A stretch of 64,000 nt of DNA from Actinomycetota bacterium (lineage in GTDB: Bacteria > Actinomycetota > Acidimicrobiia > Acidimicrobiales > Acidimicrobilacustridaceae). The translations under genes were made by a program, and so were the position numbers. The stretch lies in assembly GCA_016185305.1 (NCBI GenBank), contig JACPNV010000006.1, positions 62,001-126,000 on the forward strand. The letters run 5' to 3'. Below are positions 9,970 through 19,790 of the stretch, piece by piece. Numbering within the stretch: position 1 is the first letter of the stretch; every line of letters begins with the position of its first letter. The notes under the pieces are model-generated. The model saw only the letters and a program-made list of their open reading frames with translations, was not told the origin of the DNA and made no database searches.

Positions 9970-10346
9970 TCTCCGCGATCGCGAGCTTCGACCGATGCTC
10001 TCGCCCGGCGACCGTTCGGCCGACGTCTCGCCCGCGGCACATCGTGCCGTCGCTCGCGCACGCGTCCCCCGACGCGGCTGGTTGTCGACTTCCGGTTCTG
10101 CGCGAGTCAGAAGGCTTGCTGCAGCGCCGCGACTCGGTAGTGGCGAGCGGTGCGTGCTCGAGCACACGACAGCACCGCCGCCGCCTCACTCGGCGTCGAC
10201 TGGCCCTGCGCGATAGCTCCTCACCCAGCCGTCTCCGACGATCCACCCGAAAGCGAGAGCGTTGTTGCGAAACGAGCGCCTCGCTCATCCGAAGGAGGGT
10301 CGATTCGGTGTTCGGGTATACCCGAAGACCGAAACGGAACAGGTGC
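9970..10346. other. Intergenic region, island left flank
   Basis: No frame here has gene-like composition or a good start. The only clear structure is the palindrome at 10307-10332. The region separates the last chromosome-like gene from the 3' end of the DUF4132 gene, so it is a candidate zone for the island's left boundary. I found no copy of the tRNA-Leu end here. Confidence 0.5.
10307..10332. promoter_or_regulatory. 26-base near-perfect palindrome, operator- or terminator-like
   Basis: TTCGGGTATACCCGAA (10311-10326) is a perfect 16-base palindrome with no loop. Outside one mismatched pair, the CGGT and ACCG arms extend the symmetry to 26 bases. The absence of a loop and T-tract argues for a dimeric DNA-binding protein site more than an intrinsic terminator. 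It lies just beyond the DUF4132 stop codon. Confidence 0.45.
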
Positions 10347-13300
10347 TCAGGACCGGAGCTGTTCGAGGATCGTGGGGTCCTTGATGGTGGAGTCGCGAGC
10401 GAGCATCAGCACCTTGGACACGACTTCGGCGGTCTTCGGGTCGTCGTCCGCGAACGGCAGGAAGATCCGGCCCCGGCGCTGCGCGTCCACCGGGATGATG
10501 CACAAGGCGCCGCCTGGGCGTCGGTGGACCGAACCGCTGCCGAGGTGAACCGAGTACTCCCCCAGCGTGCCCTCGATCACGACATGGCGGGACTCTTGGG
10601 TCACGTTGTCGAGGTGCATGATCCGAGCTGTCTCGCGGACGAGCGCGGCGCGCATCTCGATGGTCGAGGCCGTCGCCTCGGGGTCGACACCTCCCGCGTG
10701 CGCGACACTCACAACCAGGTCGAGGTCGCGCATCGTCTCGGAGAAGAGGACGGGCGGTATCGAGTCGAGGGGTTGCGCGAGGTACTCGTTTCGCTTCGTG
10801 AAGAAGACCGCGTCGATCGTCGGAAGCTCGACCTCGGCGGGAGTTCCCCAGCCGTCGAGGAACGAGACGCGAGCAACCAGGCCCGCATGGTGGAACACCT
10901 TCGCGACCTCGCCCGCGTCGCGGTCGCTGAGCCAGCCCCGTGCAGTGAACAGGCCCTGCGCTTGGCGTGACTGGAGCTGATGGCCCGACCACCGACGACT
11001 GAAAGGCGAGTCGACCGCTTCGCGTCGGTGAGCACGTAGAGCTCCCCAAACGCCTGTTTGAAGGGTTGACGTTCGGAGTCGTCGAAGAACCGCTCCTGCC
11101 AGTCGATCCAGTTCCCGGTGCCGAGCAGGTCGACCGGGTGAGCGATGCGCACCGCTCCCTTCGACTTCGCGACCTTGCCCGCCGCGTCGATCCACTTTCC
11201 GTCGTGGCGCCGGAAGGTGGATCCGGCGTCGTTGGTCCAGATGACCGTCGCGAGCATGGGAGCGACCACCGGGTGACGACCAAGCGCCATGAAGTCGTCG
11301 TCGGTGAAGGAGTCCTGACGCACCATGGCGTCCTCGAGTGAGCGTCGGACCCGACTGGTCTGGCGCCTGAGCGCCGTCTTGCGGTCGGTCAACGCCTTGA
11401 TGTCGGGCTGCTTGCGGAGCGCCGCGGGCACGGACTTGAGCTGTTTGCCGTTCCTCTCCACCGTGATGTCGGAAGCTCCCTCGCTGTTCACTGCGAGGGT
11501 GACGGTGACGTCGTCTTGGGTGACCGAGACGGGGCCGTCCGCCAGGTCTCCCGCCTCCGCGGCTTCCATCGTCCAGATGAAGCGCTGCGGGTCGGTGGCC
11601 CCCGTGCTCCGCGCCAGGTTCTCGATTCCGATCCGGACAGCGGTCGATTCGCTGCGCTGCCGCTGCTGGCCGAACTTCTTCGACCCGCGCTCGAACTCGC
11701 GTAGCACCTGGTATCGGCCGAGCGCGACCTCGTCAGCCCGATCCGCAGGAAGCGGCAGCAGACCCAAGGCGCGTACGGAGTCCTGGTGCCGCTTCTTCTG
11801 GATCCGGGTGACCAGCTCGGTCTCGTCGGACTGGCCGAGCATGGCCCCCGCGAAGATCTGAGCGCGTCGATGACCTGCGCCGCCCGATGCCAGCTTGGCG
11901 GCCTTGTGGAGGGCCTCCCATCGCTCGGCACCGAGGCGACCATGTGCCTCGCCGAACCACGCGACGTCGACGGCGCCCTCGGTCAGGTCAGAAACCGCGA
12001 GCGGCGTGCGCTCGGCTGACATCGTCGCCCACGACTCACGCACCTCGGCCTCCACAGACCACCGATCGTCCTTCGTGTGGGCGTGGAACCACCAGATCGC
12101 GTCCTCCAGCCCGTCCCAACCGAGCACCTGCTCGATGGTCGGGGCCCACTGCGGAGCGAACAACGCCAACTCGACGAGCCTTCGATCGCTGATCTTGTGC
12201 TCTGCGACCAGTTCGGAGACCCGGTCCGGTGTGTCGTTGGACGCCGGGTAGGAGATCTGGATCAGTCGGCTGTAGACGGCTTCGCGTCCGTCGTTGTTCC
12301 ACGCGTAGCCGCGCACCAGGGTGGATCGGCCGAGACGTGCGAGCAGTTCGAGCGTAACGCTGGCCCCTTCGATGCTTGCCAGGCGGAATGCGAGGTGGCT
12401 CGCGGCGGTCGAGAGCTCGCCGCGTGAGCGCTCGATCTCGATGGTTCGCTGACGGACCTGGTCAGCCAAGGGCACCACGGTCGGGTATCGCGCCTCGATC
12501 TGGTCGCGCCGGCGCCGGGTGAACTCGAGGAGCTGGCGCCGGCCGCCCCACCTACTGGGCCGGTCAGCCTCGATGAAGGCCTCGTACACATCAGCGTCGC
12601 TTGCCGCCCCGATGGCGTGGGCTGCGTGCAGCAAGGCGGGGTCGACGGGAACCCGTGGTGCGCCGTCGATCGGCTGATCGAACCAACGCATCAGCCCGTA
12701 CCACTCCCCGAGCCGATCCGAAGTGAGGAGCAGTGGATTGTGCACGAAGAGGCGAGCGGTCAGTGTCATCCATGGGCACAGCCCGACGAAGCTGTTGCGC
12801 CAGTCTCGTTCCTGGCCCTGCCAGCCCGCGGGGAGCGTCGCAAGCTCCTTGATCCGAGCGCGAGGCACGGCGGCAAGGGCCGCTTCGGTCGCTTCGATGC
12901 ACTCGTCGATGACGGGGAGGTCAGCGGTGTCGGCGAGCACCCACTCGAGCACGTGATGGACGACCTGGGGGTATCGGAGCTGCAGTCGGTCCTTCCCGAC
13001 GAGAGGGCGGAGGATCTTGCGGACCTCTGCTTGGTACTGCCTGAGAAAGGGCGCTTCCTCGTAGTCGGCGCAGAGCTGCGACGCGACGAGCGCGCGGAGG
13101 GCATCGAGCGATTCCGACTCGCCGCGGCCGTCGGACGGCCGGTCGTCCCACCATGTGCGGAAGATCTCCGGCAGTACCATCCCCCACCCGCCGCCTTCTG
13201 ATGCCTGTGGGGCTCGGTGGAAGGGGCTTGGCAACCAGCGGGCGTCGCCCAGGAGCACCTCGGTTGACCCCTGCCAGTTGACCATCTCGAACGCGGTGTT

Positions 13301-14901
13301 GCGATGCGACTCGGCGAGGTCGTCGAGCGCTTCGGCGATCTGGAACGAGGCGGGGTCGGTGTACCGGTGGCTGTTCTTCAACGCCTTCGGAACACGGGGC
13401 GACGTCAGCTCGTCGGGTGCGTACAGGCCGAGCGTCGGGTCCGCAGCATCGGAGTCTGCGTCTCCAACGATGACCGACAGCACGTCGCGCTGGGTGGCCG
13501 ACGATTCGTCGCGACCGAAGGTCTCGGCGGCGGCGACGACGTTCTCGGTGCGGTCCAGGAGGCTCAGGAGCTCGCACGCGGCGTCGCGCTGAAGATCCGT
13601 GCCTGCCCAGAGCCGGTTGGCCGAGGCCACCGCATCGCGACTCGGAAGCCTGCTCAGCAAGCCGATGACCCCTCGACGCAGGTCCCCAGCCTTTCGGGTG
13701 AGCAGCGATTCGAGCTCGAGGGCCTCGTCGGTGCTCGGAGTGAGCTTGCTCATGGCCTCGACAGCGCGTTGCCGAACGAACGTCGAGCGGTCACCGACCA
13801 TCTTCACGATCGCCCGACGAAGGTCTCCGTCGAGCCGTTTGCGCTTCGATGCCGCGCCCGCAAGCGAGGCGCGCGCCTCGGGATCCATAGATGGAAGGAA
13901 GTCGAGCAGCGGCTCCAGCGGGCGGATGCCGACGACCCGGATCATGGTCGCCGCGACCGCGCCGCAGTCGAGCGGAACCGGGTCAGGATCGATGCCGACG
14001 GCCTCGGCAGTCGTGGCCAACTCCGGCAGGCGCCGGGCCAACGAGTCGAGTGCCTGGTAGACGTCGTCGGTCGCTCCCTCACGCAGGTACCAGGACATCG
14101 CCCGGTGCGCGAGGCACGCGATGGCGAGATCGGGGTCGGCGGTCATGGCGGTGAAGACCGGTAGCAGCGACTCCCCCGGGAGCTGCCTGTTGGCGAGCAA
14201 CCGCAGCGAGGCCGCCCGGTTGTCGCGCCCGGGAAGCGATGCGGCCTTGCGGGCAAGGTCGAGAGCGGGTTCGACGTCGAACTGGGCGGTCACGCAGAGG
14301 CCCGCGTAGGTGTCCCAGGCGTCGCCATCGAGCACTCGGCGCGCCGCGAGCGCTCGGTCGGAACGGAACTGCTGCAGCAACTCGAGTCGACGGGCGGCGT
14401 CGTCGATGTGCTCAGTGTCCTCGGGGAAGCCGAACCAGACCGAGACCGCACGGATGGTGGCCGCGAAGCGGATGAGGTTCTCGCGGACAGCGAGATCGAT
14501 GATGCGAGTGAAGGCGTCCGGGTGGGCTTCGTCGGCAACTTCGAGGATCGACTGCCGGAGTCCTTCCTGACGCTGGGCGGCCAGCAGCATCGCCTCGATG
14601 TACTCCCAGCCGTCAGGCCGAGAGCTTCGCAGCAGCCCGACGATCACGTGTCGACCCATCCCACCGATGGGTGCTCGCCGTTCCCGCTCTCGATGAGGGT
14701 CTGGAAAACGGTGTCGACAGTCGCGCCTCCCCTGTCGATGGCGGCCGCAAGGACCGGCCCGATCTCGAGCGGGACCGGTGCCACCGGGTGCGCGACGTTC
14801 AGATACGGCGCCCACGCCGCGAACCACTCCGGAGGCTGCGCGTACGGGCCCGCACCCGCAACCAGCCTCGTCAGGTCGTTGATGCGCTGCTCGCGCGACA
14901 T
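10347..14901 (-). pseudogene. DUF4132/DUF7737-type large protein gene, two frameshifts
   Basis: Three consecutive frames together match one protein of about 1,515 residues. The N-terminal piece (ATG 14901, MSREQRIND) breaks after GNGEHP near 14665. The central piece resumes with IGGMGRHVIVGLL and carries the family's LLAAQRQEGLRQSILE block and HEAT-like repeats (about 1,220 residues). It breaks near 11002-11004, and the C-terminal piece (RRWSGHQLQ...HLGSGS...IKDPTILEQLRS) has the conserved family end. Each break is explained by one missing base, in a CCC run and a TTT run. The gene may thus be intact in the cell (assembly error), use frameshifting, or be decaying. DUF4132 proteins occur near MolR-like and defence-associated loci; no activity is established. 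Confidence 0.8.
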
Positions 14902-14960
14902 CCCGGGCGCTCCGGGCGCGCGAAACGCTCTCCGGCTCCACCCTTTTGAGTAGGGCTGGG

Positions 14961-14990
14961 CCCTGGCTGCCACCCACCAGGCAGCCAGGG
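14961..14990. terminator. Strong hairpin, 11-bp stem with 8-base loop
   Basis: CCCTGGCTGCC (14961-14971) pairs perfectly with GGCAGCCAGGG (14980-14990). No U-tract follows on either strand, so it could be a factor-assisted terminator for the 15254-16742 operon or a structural part of the repeat element. Confidence 0.5.
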
Positions 14991-15019
14991 CGTCGCCGAG
15001 CCCCGGATGAAACGCCTGC

Positions 15020-15127
15020 ATGACCGACGCCGCCAACGACCGCCAGCTACGCCGCATCATCAAACAAATGCGCCAAGTCGCAGCCAAAGCCGCAGCCCTC
15101 AAACTCAAGCACGTAGCCGACCAGTAG
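15020..15127 (+). CDS. Possible 35-residue basic peptide
   Basis: ATG to TAG encodes a short amphipathic, Lys/Arg/Ala-rich helix (MTDAANDRQLRRIIKQMRQV at the start). No ribosome site precedes it. It lies inside the candidate inverted-repeat element. It is noted because its helix-like periodicity and A-rich codons stand out, but it may not be translated. Confidence 0.2.
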   Translation: MTDAANDRQLRRIIKQMRQVAAKAAALKLKHVADQ

Positions 15128-15253
15128 CAACGCTCACCCCAAACCCCCCTACAGCACCCCGCCCGCAGCCACCGACCCCGCCGACGAGCCCCGACACAAG
15201 GCCTCCCGAGGCCCACAGTCGAGCCCAGCCCTAATCCTGCGCTTCTTTCAGGG

Positions 15254-15799
15254 CTAGTCAGTCTGCTCCAACAAGCGCTCGAGCTCGGGGAGCGCTTCCA
15301 GGTCCTTCTCGCGGCCGGCGAAGCGCTTCGACTCCACGATGTCCTGCAGCGCTGCGACCCGAACGGTCACGCCCGTCACGATGGTCTCGCTTGATCGGTC
15401 GATGAGATCGGCGAACTGCCGGCGCTCGCCGTACTCTCCCCGAATCGTCGCGAGCACGTCTAGGTCGCCGGCTTCCGTGCGCCAGGTCGTCACCTCAGTC
15501 GCCCCGAGCGATTTGGCATCGATAACGACAGGAAGGGCTCGAGCCTCTTCGTCGCTGAGGCCTCCAACCCTGAGGAAGGCGCCGGGATCGCGAAACGCAC
15601 TCGCGAGCCTTGCGAGGTTCTCGCTGTCGGTACGGGGCAACAGGTCGATGTCTTGAGTGACGCGCTCCGCGCCGTAGAGCGTCGCGCCGAGTCCGCCGAT
15701 CAACAGGTACTGGACGCCGTGTGTGTCGAGCGTCGAGACGATCCGCTTGACGTCGAGCGGCGGCGGCTCAGGTTCCGGACTCGTCGGAGCGCTTTTCAC
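15254..15799 (-). CDS. Nucleotidyltransferase, DUF6036/AbiEii-like
   Basis: 181 residues with a minimal nucleotidyltransferase fold signature. The GG...Y motif is GGLGATLYGAER and the metal-binding motif is TQDIDLL (DxD), at about residues 35-55. The C-terminal half has the FAGREKDLEALPEL block seen in DUF6036-type proteins encoded with small partners in toxin-antitoxin-like loci. It is the last of four genes linked by overlaps, and its start (15799) lies 31 bases inside the preceding gene. It may NMP-modify a tRNA or protein, as related toxins do (inference). Confidence 0.75.
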   Translation of the reverse strand: MKSAPTSPEPEPPPLDVKRIVSTLDTHGVQYLLIGGLGATLYGAERVTQDIDLLPRTDSENLARLASAFRDPGAFLRVGGLSDEEARALPVVIDAKSLGATEVTTWRTEAGDLDVLATIRGEYGERRQFADLIDRSSETIVTGVTVRVAALQDIVESKRFAGREKDLEALPELERLLEQTD

Positions 15800-16019
15800 G
15801 GAGCTCCTCGAAGAATGCGATCACGGCCTCAGCCGAGTCGAGGCGTCGGCCATCGTTCGTGATGGACACCTCGTCAGGCGTCGACGGCGGAGCACCGTCG
15901 AGCAGCCTGGCCAGATCGGCCTCGTCGTAGTGGTCCTTCAACCGGGGCACCTGATCAGCGTACCTCCGGACGGCTACACCCATGCCGTGTTCGACGCTCG
16001 ACTGTGAGCGGCGCGACAT
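15768..16019 (-). CDS. Small partner protein of the nucleotidyltransferase
   Basis: 83 residues, acidic C-terminal half ending SAEAVIAFFEELREKR, with an ITNDGRRLDS motif before it. Its ATG overlaps the upstream stop as TGATG (16017-16021), which decides the start and implies translational coupling; a later ATG at 15983 is the alternative. It overlaps the nucleotidyltransferase start by 31 bases. Gene order and size suggest an antitoxin or accessory subunit (inference). No named domain is recognised. Confidence 0.6.
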   Translation of the reverse strand: MSRRSQSSVEHGMGVAVRRYADQVPRLKDHYDEADLARLLDGAPPSTPDEVSITNDGRRLDSAEAVIAFFEELREKRSDESGT

Positions 16020-16204
16020 CAGGTGTCATCGATCGCGGCGAGGAACGCAGCCTCCTCCTCATCGGTGAGGCCCTCGATGATCAGCTCTCCTGGCGGAAGG
16101 AGGGGTCGACCGCGAGCCAAGATCTGCGAACGAGACTCCTCGAGCGATGGTCGAGCTTGTGCGGCCGGGCCGGGCTGCCCAGGTACTTGTGGCTCCGGTG
16201 TCAT
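16019..16204 (-). CDS. Small acidic hypothetical protein
   Basis: 61 residues. The Pro/Gln-rich N-terminus may be disordered. The C-terminus IIEGLTDEEEAAFLAAIDD is an acidic helix typical of small actinobacterial proteins and antitoxin-like peptides. It overlaps the upstream gene by ATGA (16201-16204) and the downstream gene by one base, so it sits within a tightly coupled four-gene unit. Function unknown. Confidence 0.55.
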   Translation of the reverse strand: MTPEPQVPGQPGPAAQARPSLEESRSQILARGRPLLPPGELIIEGLTDEEEAAFLAAIDDT

Positions 16205-16742
16205 CTCGATCGTGTCCTGGTACGGGGCCGGCGTCCGACGCGCTGCTTCTGCCCTGAGGGTGCCAGGGCGAGTCGGAGGCGCTCAACCTCATCCCGTGGG
16301 AACGGATAGTGAACCCAGCGCTCGACGTACCCGTCTTCGCCGAGTTGCTCCACGAGGTTGTCCATCGTGCGAAGGACAGCTCGTCCGAAGGAGACGGCAT
16401 CTGCACGCGCGTAGAACACGAGCTTTCCGTCGGAGTCCGGTTCGCGGCCCCGGAGCTTGTCGAACTCGAGAACTTCGATCTCCAGCTGTTGGCCTGTCGA
16501 TCGGAGAAGCCATCGATACTCTCCGGGCTCTTCCGCCCAGGAACACGACGCGGACTCGCCGCCTTCGCAGATCACCGCTGCTGCTTCACCAGATCCCGTG
16601 GTGCGTCCGAGAGGTAGGAGGCAGTCACGCTTGCCCGGGCGTCGACCGCTGCCACCGTGGCGCGCGCCCACCCGCTTCCCTCGAGTTCCAGGTCGACCGT
16701 GATCGCGCTCACCACGAGATCGTACGACCGGCGACGATTCAT
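16201..16742 (-). CDS. Hypothetical protein, apparent single-base frameshift
   Basis: Two frames join into one plausible 180-residue protein: an N-terminal part from the ATG at 16742 (MNRRRSYDLVVSAITVDLEL) up to LSDAPRDLVK, and a C-terminal part from AAAVICEGGES through WVHYPFPRDEVERL. The break lies near 16588-16595 and is repaired by adding one base in GTGAAGCAG. An uninterrupted frame to 16887 exists, but its N-terminal half is compositionally an out-of-frame shadow. It heads the four-gene coupled operon. No domain recognised. Confidence 0.5.
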
Positions 16743-16801
16743 GAGCGTCGACGCCGTTTCCAGCCACGGTCGGACCGCCGGCCGGGTGGGAGGATGACTC
16801 C

Positions 16802-17610
16802 GTGTCCATCCCCGTCGTGCTTCTCGGAATCGAACTCGTGCTTCGCACGACAGAGTCGGGTGGGCGTACCCGTCCAGTCGATGCCAACTGGTATGGGCGG
16901 GTGGCCGGGGGCTTCGCTGGTCTGGACCACCCGCGCAGCCAGGCGGGGGCGCCGGTGCTCTGCTGGCGCGACAGTCCGGTGGCCCCGGGTGAAGCGACTT
17001 ACGCGGTGATCCAGCCGATGTATCCGGAGTACTGGGATGGGGTCGCCGTTGGTGACGTGCTCTACCTCTACGAAGGCGTCCGGCTATGCGGGCTCGGAAG
17101 GGTCTGTGCTCGAGAGGACCTCCCGGAAGGGCACCGCCCGCTCGACCGCACCGAGGCGGTCCGCTGGTCGGCGTGGGCTCACCTCGGAGTCGCGCCTGAT
17201 GCTTGGCACGGGATCGACCGCGTCCTGACGACTGACGGGGTGCTCTCCCTGCCCGACTCCTCTGCTGGTGCGGTTCTGACGCCTGCCCATCTGACCCACG
17301 AGGAACAGCAAGAGCTCAGGGTTTCGCTGCCCTGGGCCGCTGGTCTGGTCACCAACGGCGAGTCGCTCCAGGGCGCATACGGAACCGGCCCCGATCCGTT
17401 GCTCGCGGTGTTCGCCGGCGAGCAGCGTTGGCTGGTCGAGGAGAAGGCGACACGCGCCGCAGCCGGCGCCACCTACGTCGAGAAGGCCCGAAGGAGACTG
17501 CACGAGATGGGCTCGGCGCCCGAGGTGCCCACAACCGCTGGTCGGATCTGTCCGGGGACGACATCGATTCACAGATCGATGCCGAGGTCCTGCTCAGGTG
17601 GTGCGACTGA
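16802..17610 (+). CDS. Hypothetical protein with EF-Tu-like beta-barrel N-terminus, frameshifted near 17520
   Basis: It starts at GTG 16802 with GGGAGG upstream. The N-terminal LLGIELVLRTTESGGRTRPV resembles small actinobacterial proteins with an EF-Tu domain-2-like barrel. A second segment (residues about 70-110) holds YLYEGVRLCGLGRV, and the rest is alpha-helical. After ARRRLHEMGSAP the sense frame switches to RGAHNRWSDLSGDD and ends at 17610. One extra C in the CCC run near 17522 would join them. If read literally the frame continues to 17716 with unrelated residues. It diverges from the 16742 gene. Function unknown. Confidence 0.5.
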
Positions 17611-18480
17611 GCGAACGGGCGTCGCTCGATCGATCACCCACTCCTGCCGCCGCTCGATGCGCCACGCGCTGGAGAGGTCCTCGATGGCTTGTTCGACGTC
17701 GTCGGCCACGACGTAGATCTCCGTGAGGAGGCGAGCTCGGGAGAGTGCGACGTAGGCGAGCTCTCGGCCGCCGCCGTCCTCGACGTAGTGGGCGGTGTCG
17801 ACGGTGGCGCCCTGCGACCGGTGCACCGTGATCGCGTATGCGTGGGCGAGGCGGTTGCTCGCGATGAACGACCGTGGGAGGACGGTGGTGTGGCCGTGGT
17901 CGAGGCTGACGGTGATGGTGCCGTGGCGGGTGTCGACGGACTCGACGGTTCCGGTCTCGGAGGTGACCATGTCGGAAGACGGTGCGAGTGCGACGACTCG
18001 GTCGCCGGCTCGGTAGGCGCGGCCGCCGGGTGCGATCACCTCCGGGCCCGTGAGCCAGCCGCGCTCGAGGTAGGCCTGGCGGCCGAGCTGGTTGAGGGCG
18101 TCGACGTCGACGCGCTTCCAGGCGAGCATCACCGTGTCCTCGCCGTTCTCGACGTCGCGGATCCAGCCGTCGACGGTGGCGCCGATCACCTCGGCTCGGT
18201 CGGCGCCGGTGAGGATGCGGCCGCGCCGGCGGAGCCACTCGAGCGCGGCGTCGACGTCGCCGTGGCGTAGTTCGGCGAGCGCTTCGCGTTCGGTGAGGTC
18301 GGCCTGGCGAACATTGTCGGTGAGCTCCCAGACGCGACCACCGAACCGAGACACGAGCGCGTTCAGCGATCCACCGGGCCCGACGGCGCTGAGCTGGCGA
18401 AGATCGCCGACGATCACGAGCTTGGCTCCGACCGCGGCCGACAGCTCGTCGAAGGCCACGGCGAGATCGTCGTCGAGTAC
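17569..18480 (-). pseudogene. C-terminal fragment of a TraA/MobF relaxase-helicase
   Basis: About 300 residues match the helicase half of TraA-type relaxases: GDLRQLSAVGPGG (SF1 motif), the ELTDNVRQ block, an SH3-like RAGDRVVALAPSS segment, and AYAITVHRSQGATVD plus AYVALSRAR (late SF1 motifs). The relaxase domain and Walker A are absent. The frame extends to 18876 only as the antisense of the recombinase, so homology ends at about 18450-18480. It resembles the intact relaxases at 28454 and 47889 and is probably a relic of an older conjugative element. Confidence 0.8.
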
Positions 18481-19730
18481 TTCGACGTCGGCCAGTCCCG
18501 GTCCCTGCCGTGGAAGCGCCGACCCGAGGCCGCACGGTTGCTCGACGATGTTCGCAGCGCACACGAGCGAGACTTCGACGCCGTCGTGATCGGCGAACCG
18601 GCCCGCGCGTTCTACGGCCAGCAGTTCGGTCTCACGTTCCCGACGCTCGTGCACTACGGCGTCGAGCTGTGGGTGCCCGAGGTCGGCGGGCGCGTCGACC
18701 CCGACAGCGAAGCCCACGACCTCGTCATGTCCCTCTACGGCGGGATGTCCAAGGGAGAGCGGAACCGAATCAAGGTCCGCGTCCGCTCCGCCATGGCGTC
18801 GCAGGCAGCCACCGAGGGCCGCTACCTCGGTGGGCGCCCGCCCTACGGCTACCGCCTCTCCGACGCCGGCGCGCACCCCAACCCCGCCAAGGCCGCCGAC
18901 GGGAAGCGTTCACACCGCCTCGAGCCCGATCCCGAGACCGCGCCCGTCGTGCGGCGAATCTTCGCCGAGTACCTCGACGGGCGGGGGCTGCGCTCGATCG
19001 CCGAGGGCCTCACCGCCGAGGGCATCGTCTCGCCGTCGGGCCATGACCCGGCCCGCAACCGGCACCGCCAACATTCGGGCGGCGCGTGGGCGGCAACTAC
19101 AACCACGGCAAAGCCCACTACCGGTGCACCTTCCGAGAGCAGTACGCACAGAGGAAGGGCCTCGAGCATCCCCGCACCGTCTACCTCCGCGAGGACAAGG
19201 TCCTCCCGGCGCTCGACGAGTGGCTCGGACGGCTCTTCGACCCGGACCACCTCGACGACACCTGCCAGCTGCTCGCCTCCGCCTACGAAGACCACGAGGA
19301 CACGTCCCGAGCAGACCGCGCACGAGCCACGATCACCGAATGCGACGACCGCCTCGCCAAGTACCGCGCCGCTCTCGAGGCCGGTGCCGACCCCGAAACC
19401 GTCACCAGCTGGACGACCGACGTGACCGCCGAGAAGCGACGGGCCGAGATGGCACTACGCGCCGCACCGCCGACGCAGGCACCGACACCGGACGAGCTCC
19501 GCGGCCTCACCGAGGGACTCGGCGACATGGTCGCCGTCCTCCAGTCGGCCGACCCAACCAAGCGTGCCGCCCTCTACGACGCCTTGGGACTGCGTCTCAC
19601 CTTCCAACCCGACGAGAAGCGAGTTCTGGTGGAAGCTCAGCCAGCGCGTGTGCTGGCTGGCGGTGTCGGAGGGGGGACTTGTACCATTACCCCACGCGCG
19701 CTGCGACCCGGGAGCTACGAGGCGGCGTAG
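18457..19730 (+). pseudogene. Large serine recombinase remnant, N-terminal truncation and internal deletion
   Basis: Recognisable blocks: VVEYFDVGQSRSLPWKRRPE, the GEPARAFYGQQFGLTFP stretch, LYGGMSKGERNRIKVR (the end of the resolvase catalytic domain), and GRPPYGYRLSDAG. Near 19075-19095 the frame jumps from RNRHRQHSG to GGNYNHGKAHYRC, omitting roughly 100 residues of the recombinase/zinc-ribbon region. Separately, the first ~50 residues with the catalytic Ser are missing, replaced by the TraA relic. The C-terminal helical region is intact to TAG at 19728. It cannot be active. Its 3' end contains the 19-bp tRNA-Leu repeat. Confidence 0.82.
19663..19681 (+). repeat. Putative attachment site, exact 19-bp copy of the tRNA-Leu 3' end
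   Basis: GTGTCGGAGGGGGGACTTG here is identical and in the same orientation to 56857-56875, which covers the acceptor end and T-arm of tRNA-Leu. It lies in the last codons of the serine recombinase relic, as att sites often lie beside an integrase gene. The two copies bound 37.2 kb. Confidence 0.75.
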
Positions 19731-19790
19731 CGCAACCGCTGCTGGCCACTTCAAACGACCCTGGGGTGAAGATGAACTTGTCTCGCCCCA

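Larger units (their letters stand above)
14951..15233. mobile_element. Possible 283-bp non-autonomous element with 11-bp inverted termini
   Basis: TAGGGCTGGGC at 14951-14961 is perfectly inverted as GCCCAGCCCTA at 15223-15233. The interior is unlike its neighbours: A/C-rich on the plus strand with CAA/AAA codons, no long frame, and a strong hairpin just inside the left end. It sits in the only gap between the DUF4132 gene and the next operon. No clear target duplication is visible, so MITE status is an inference. Confidence 0.35.

Noticed and set aside
15007-15234. 75-codon plus-strand frame inside the inverted-repeat element
   Set aside because: Almost only Pro, Arg, Thr, Gln and His with no ribosome site; it is a compositional artefact.
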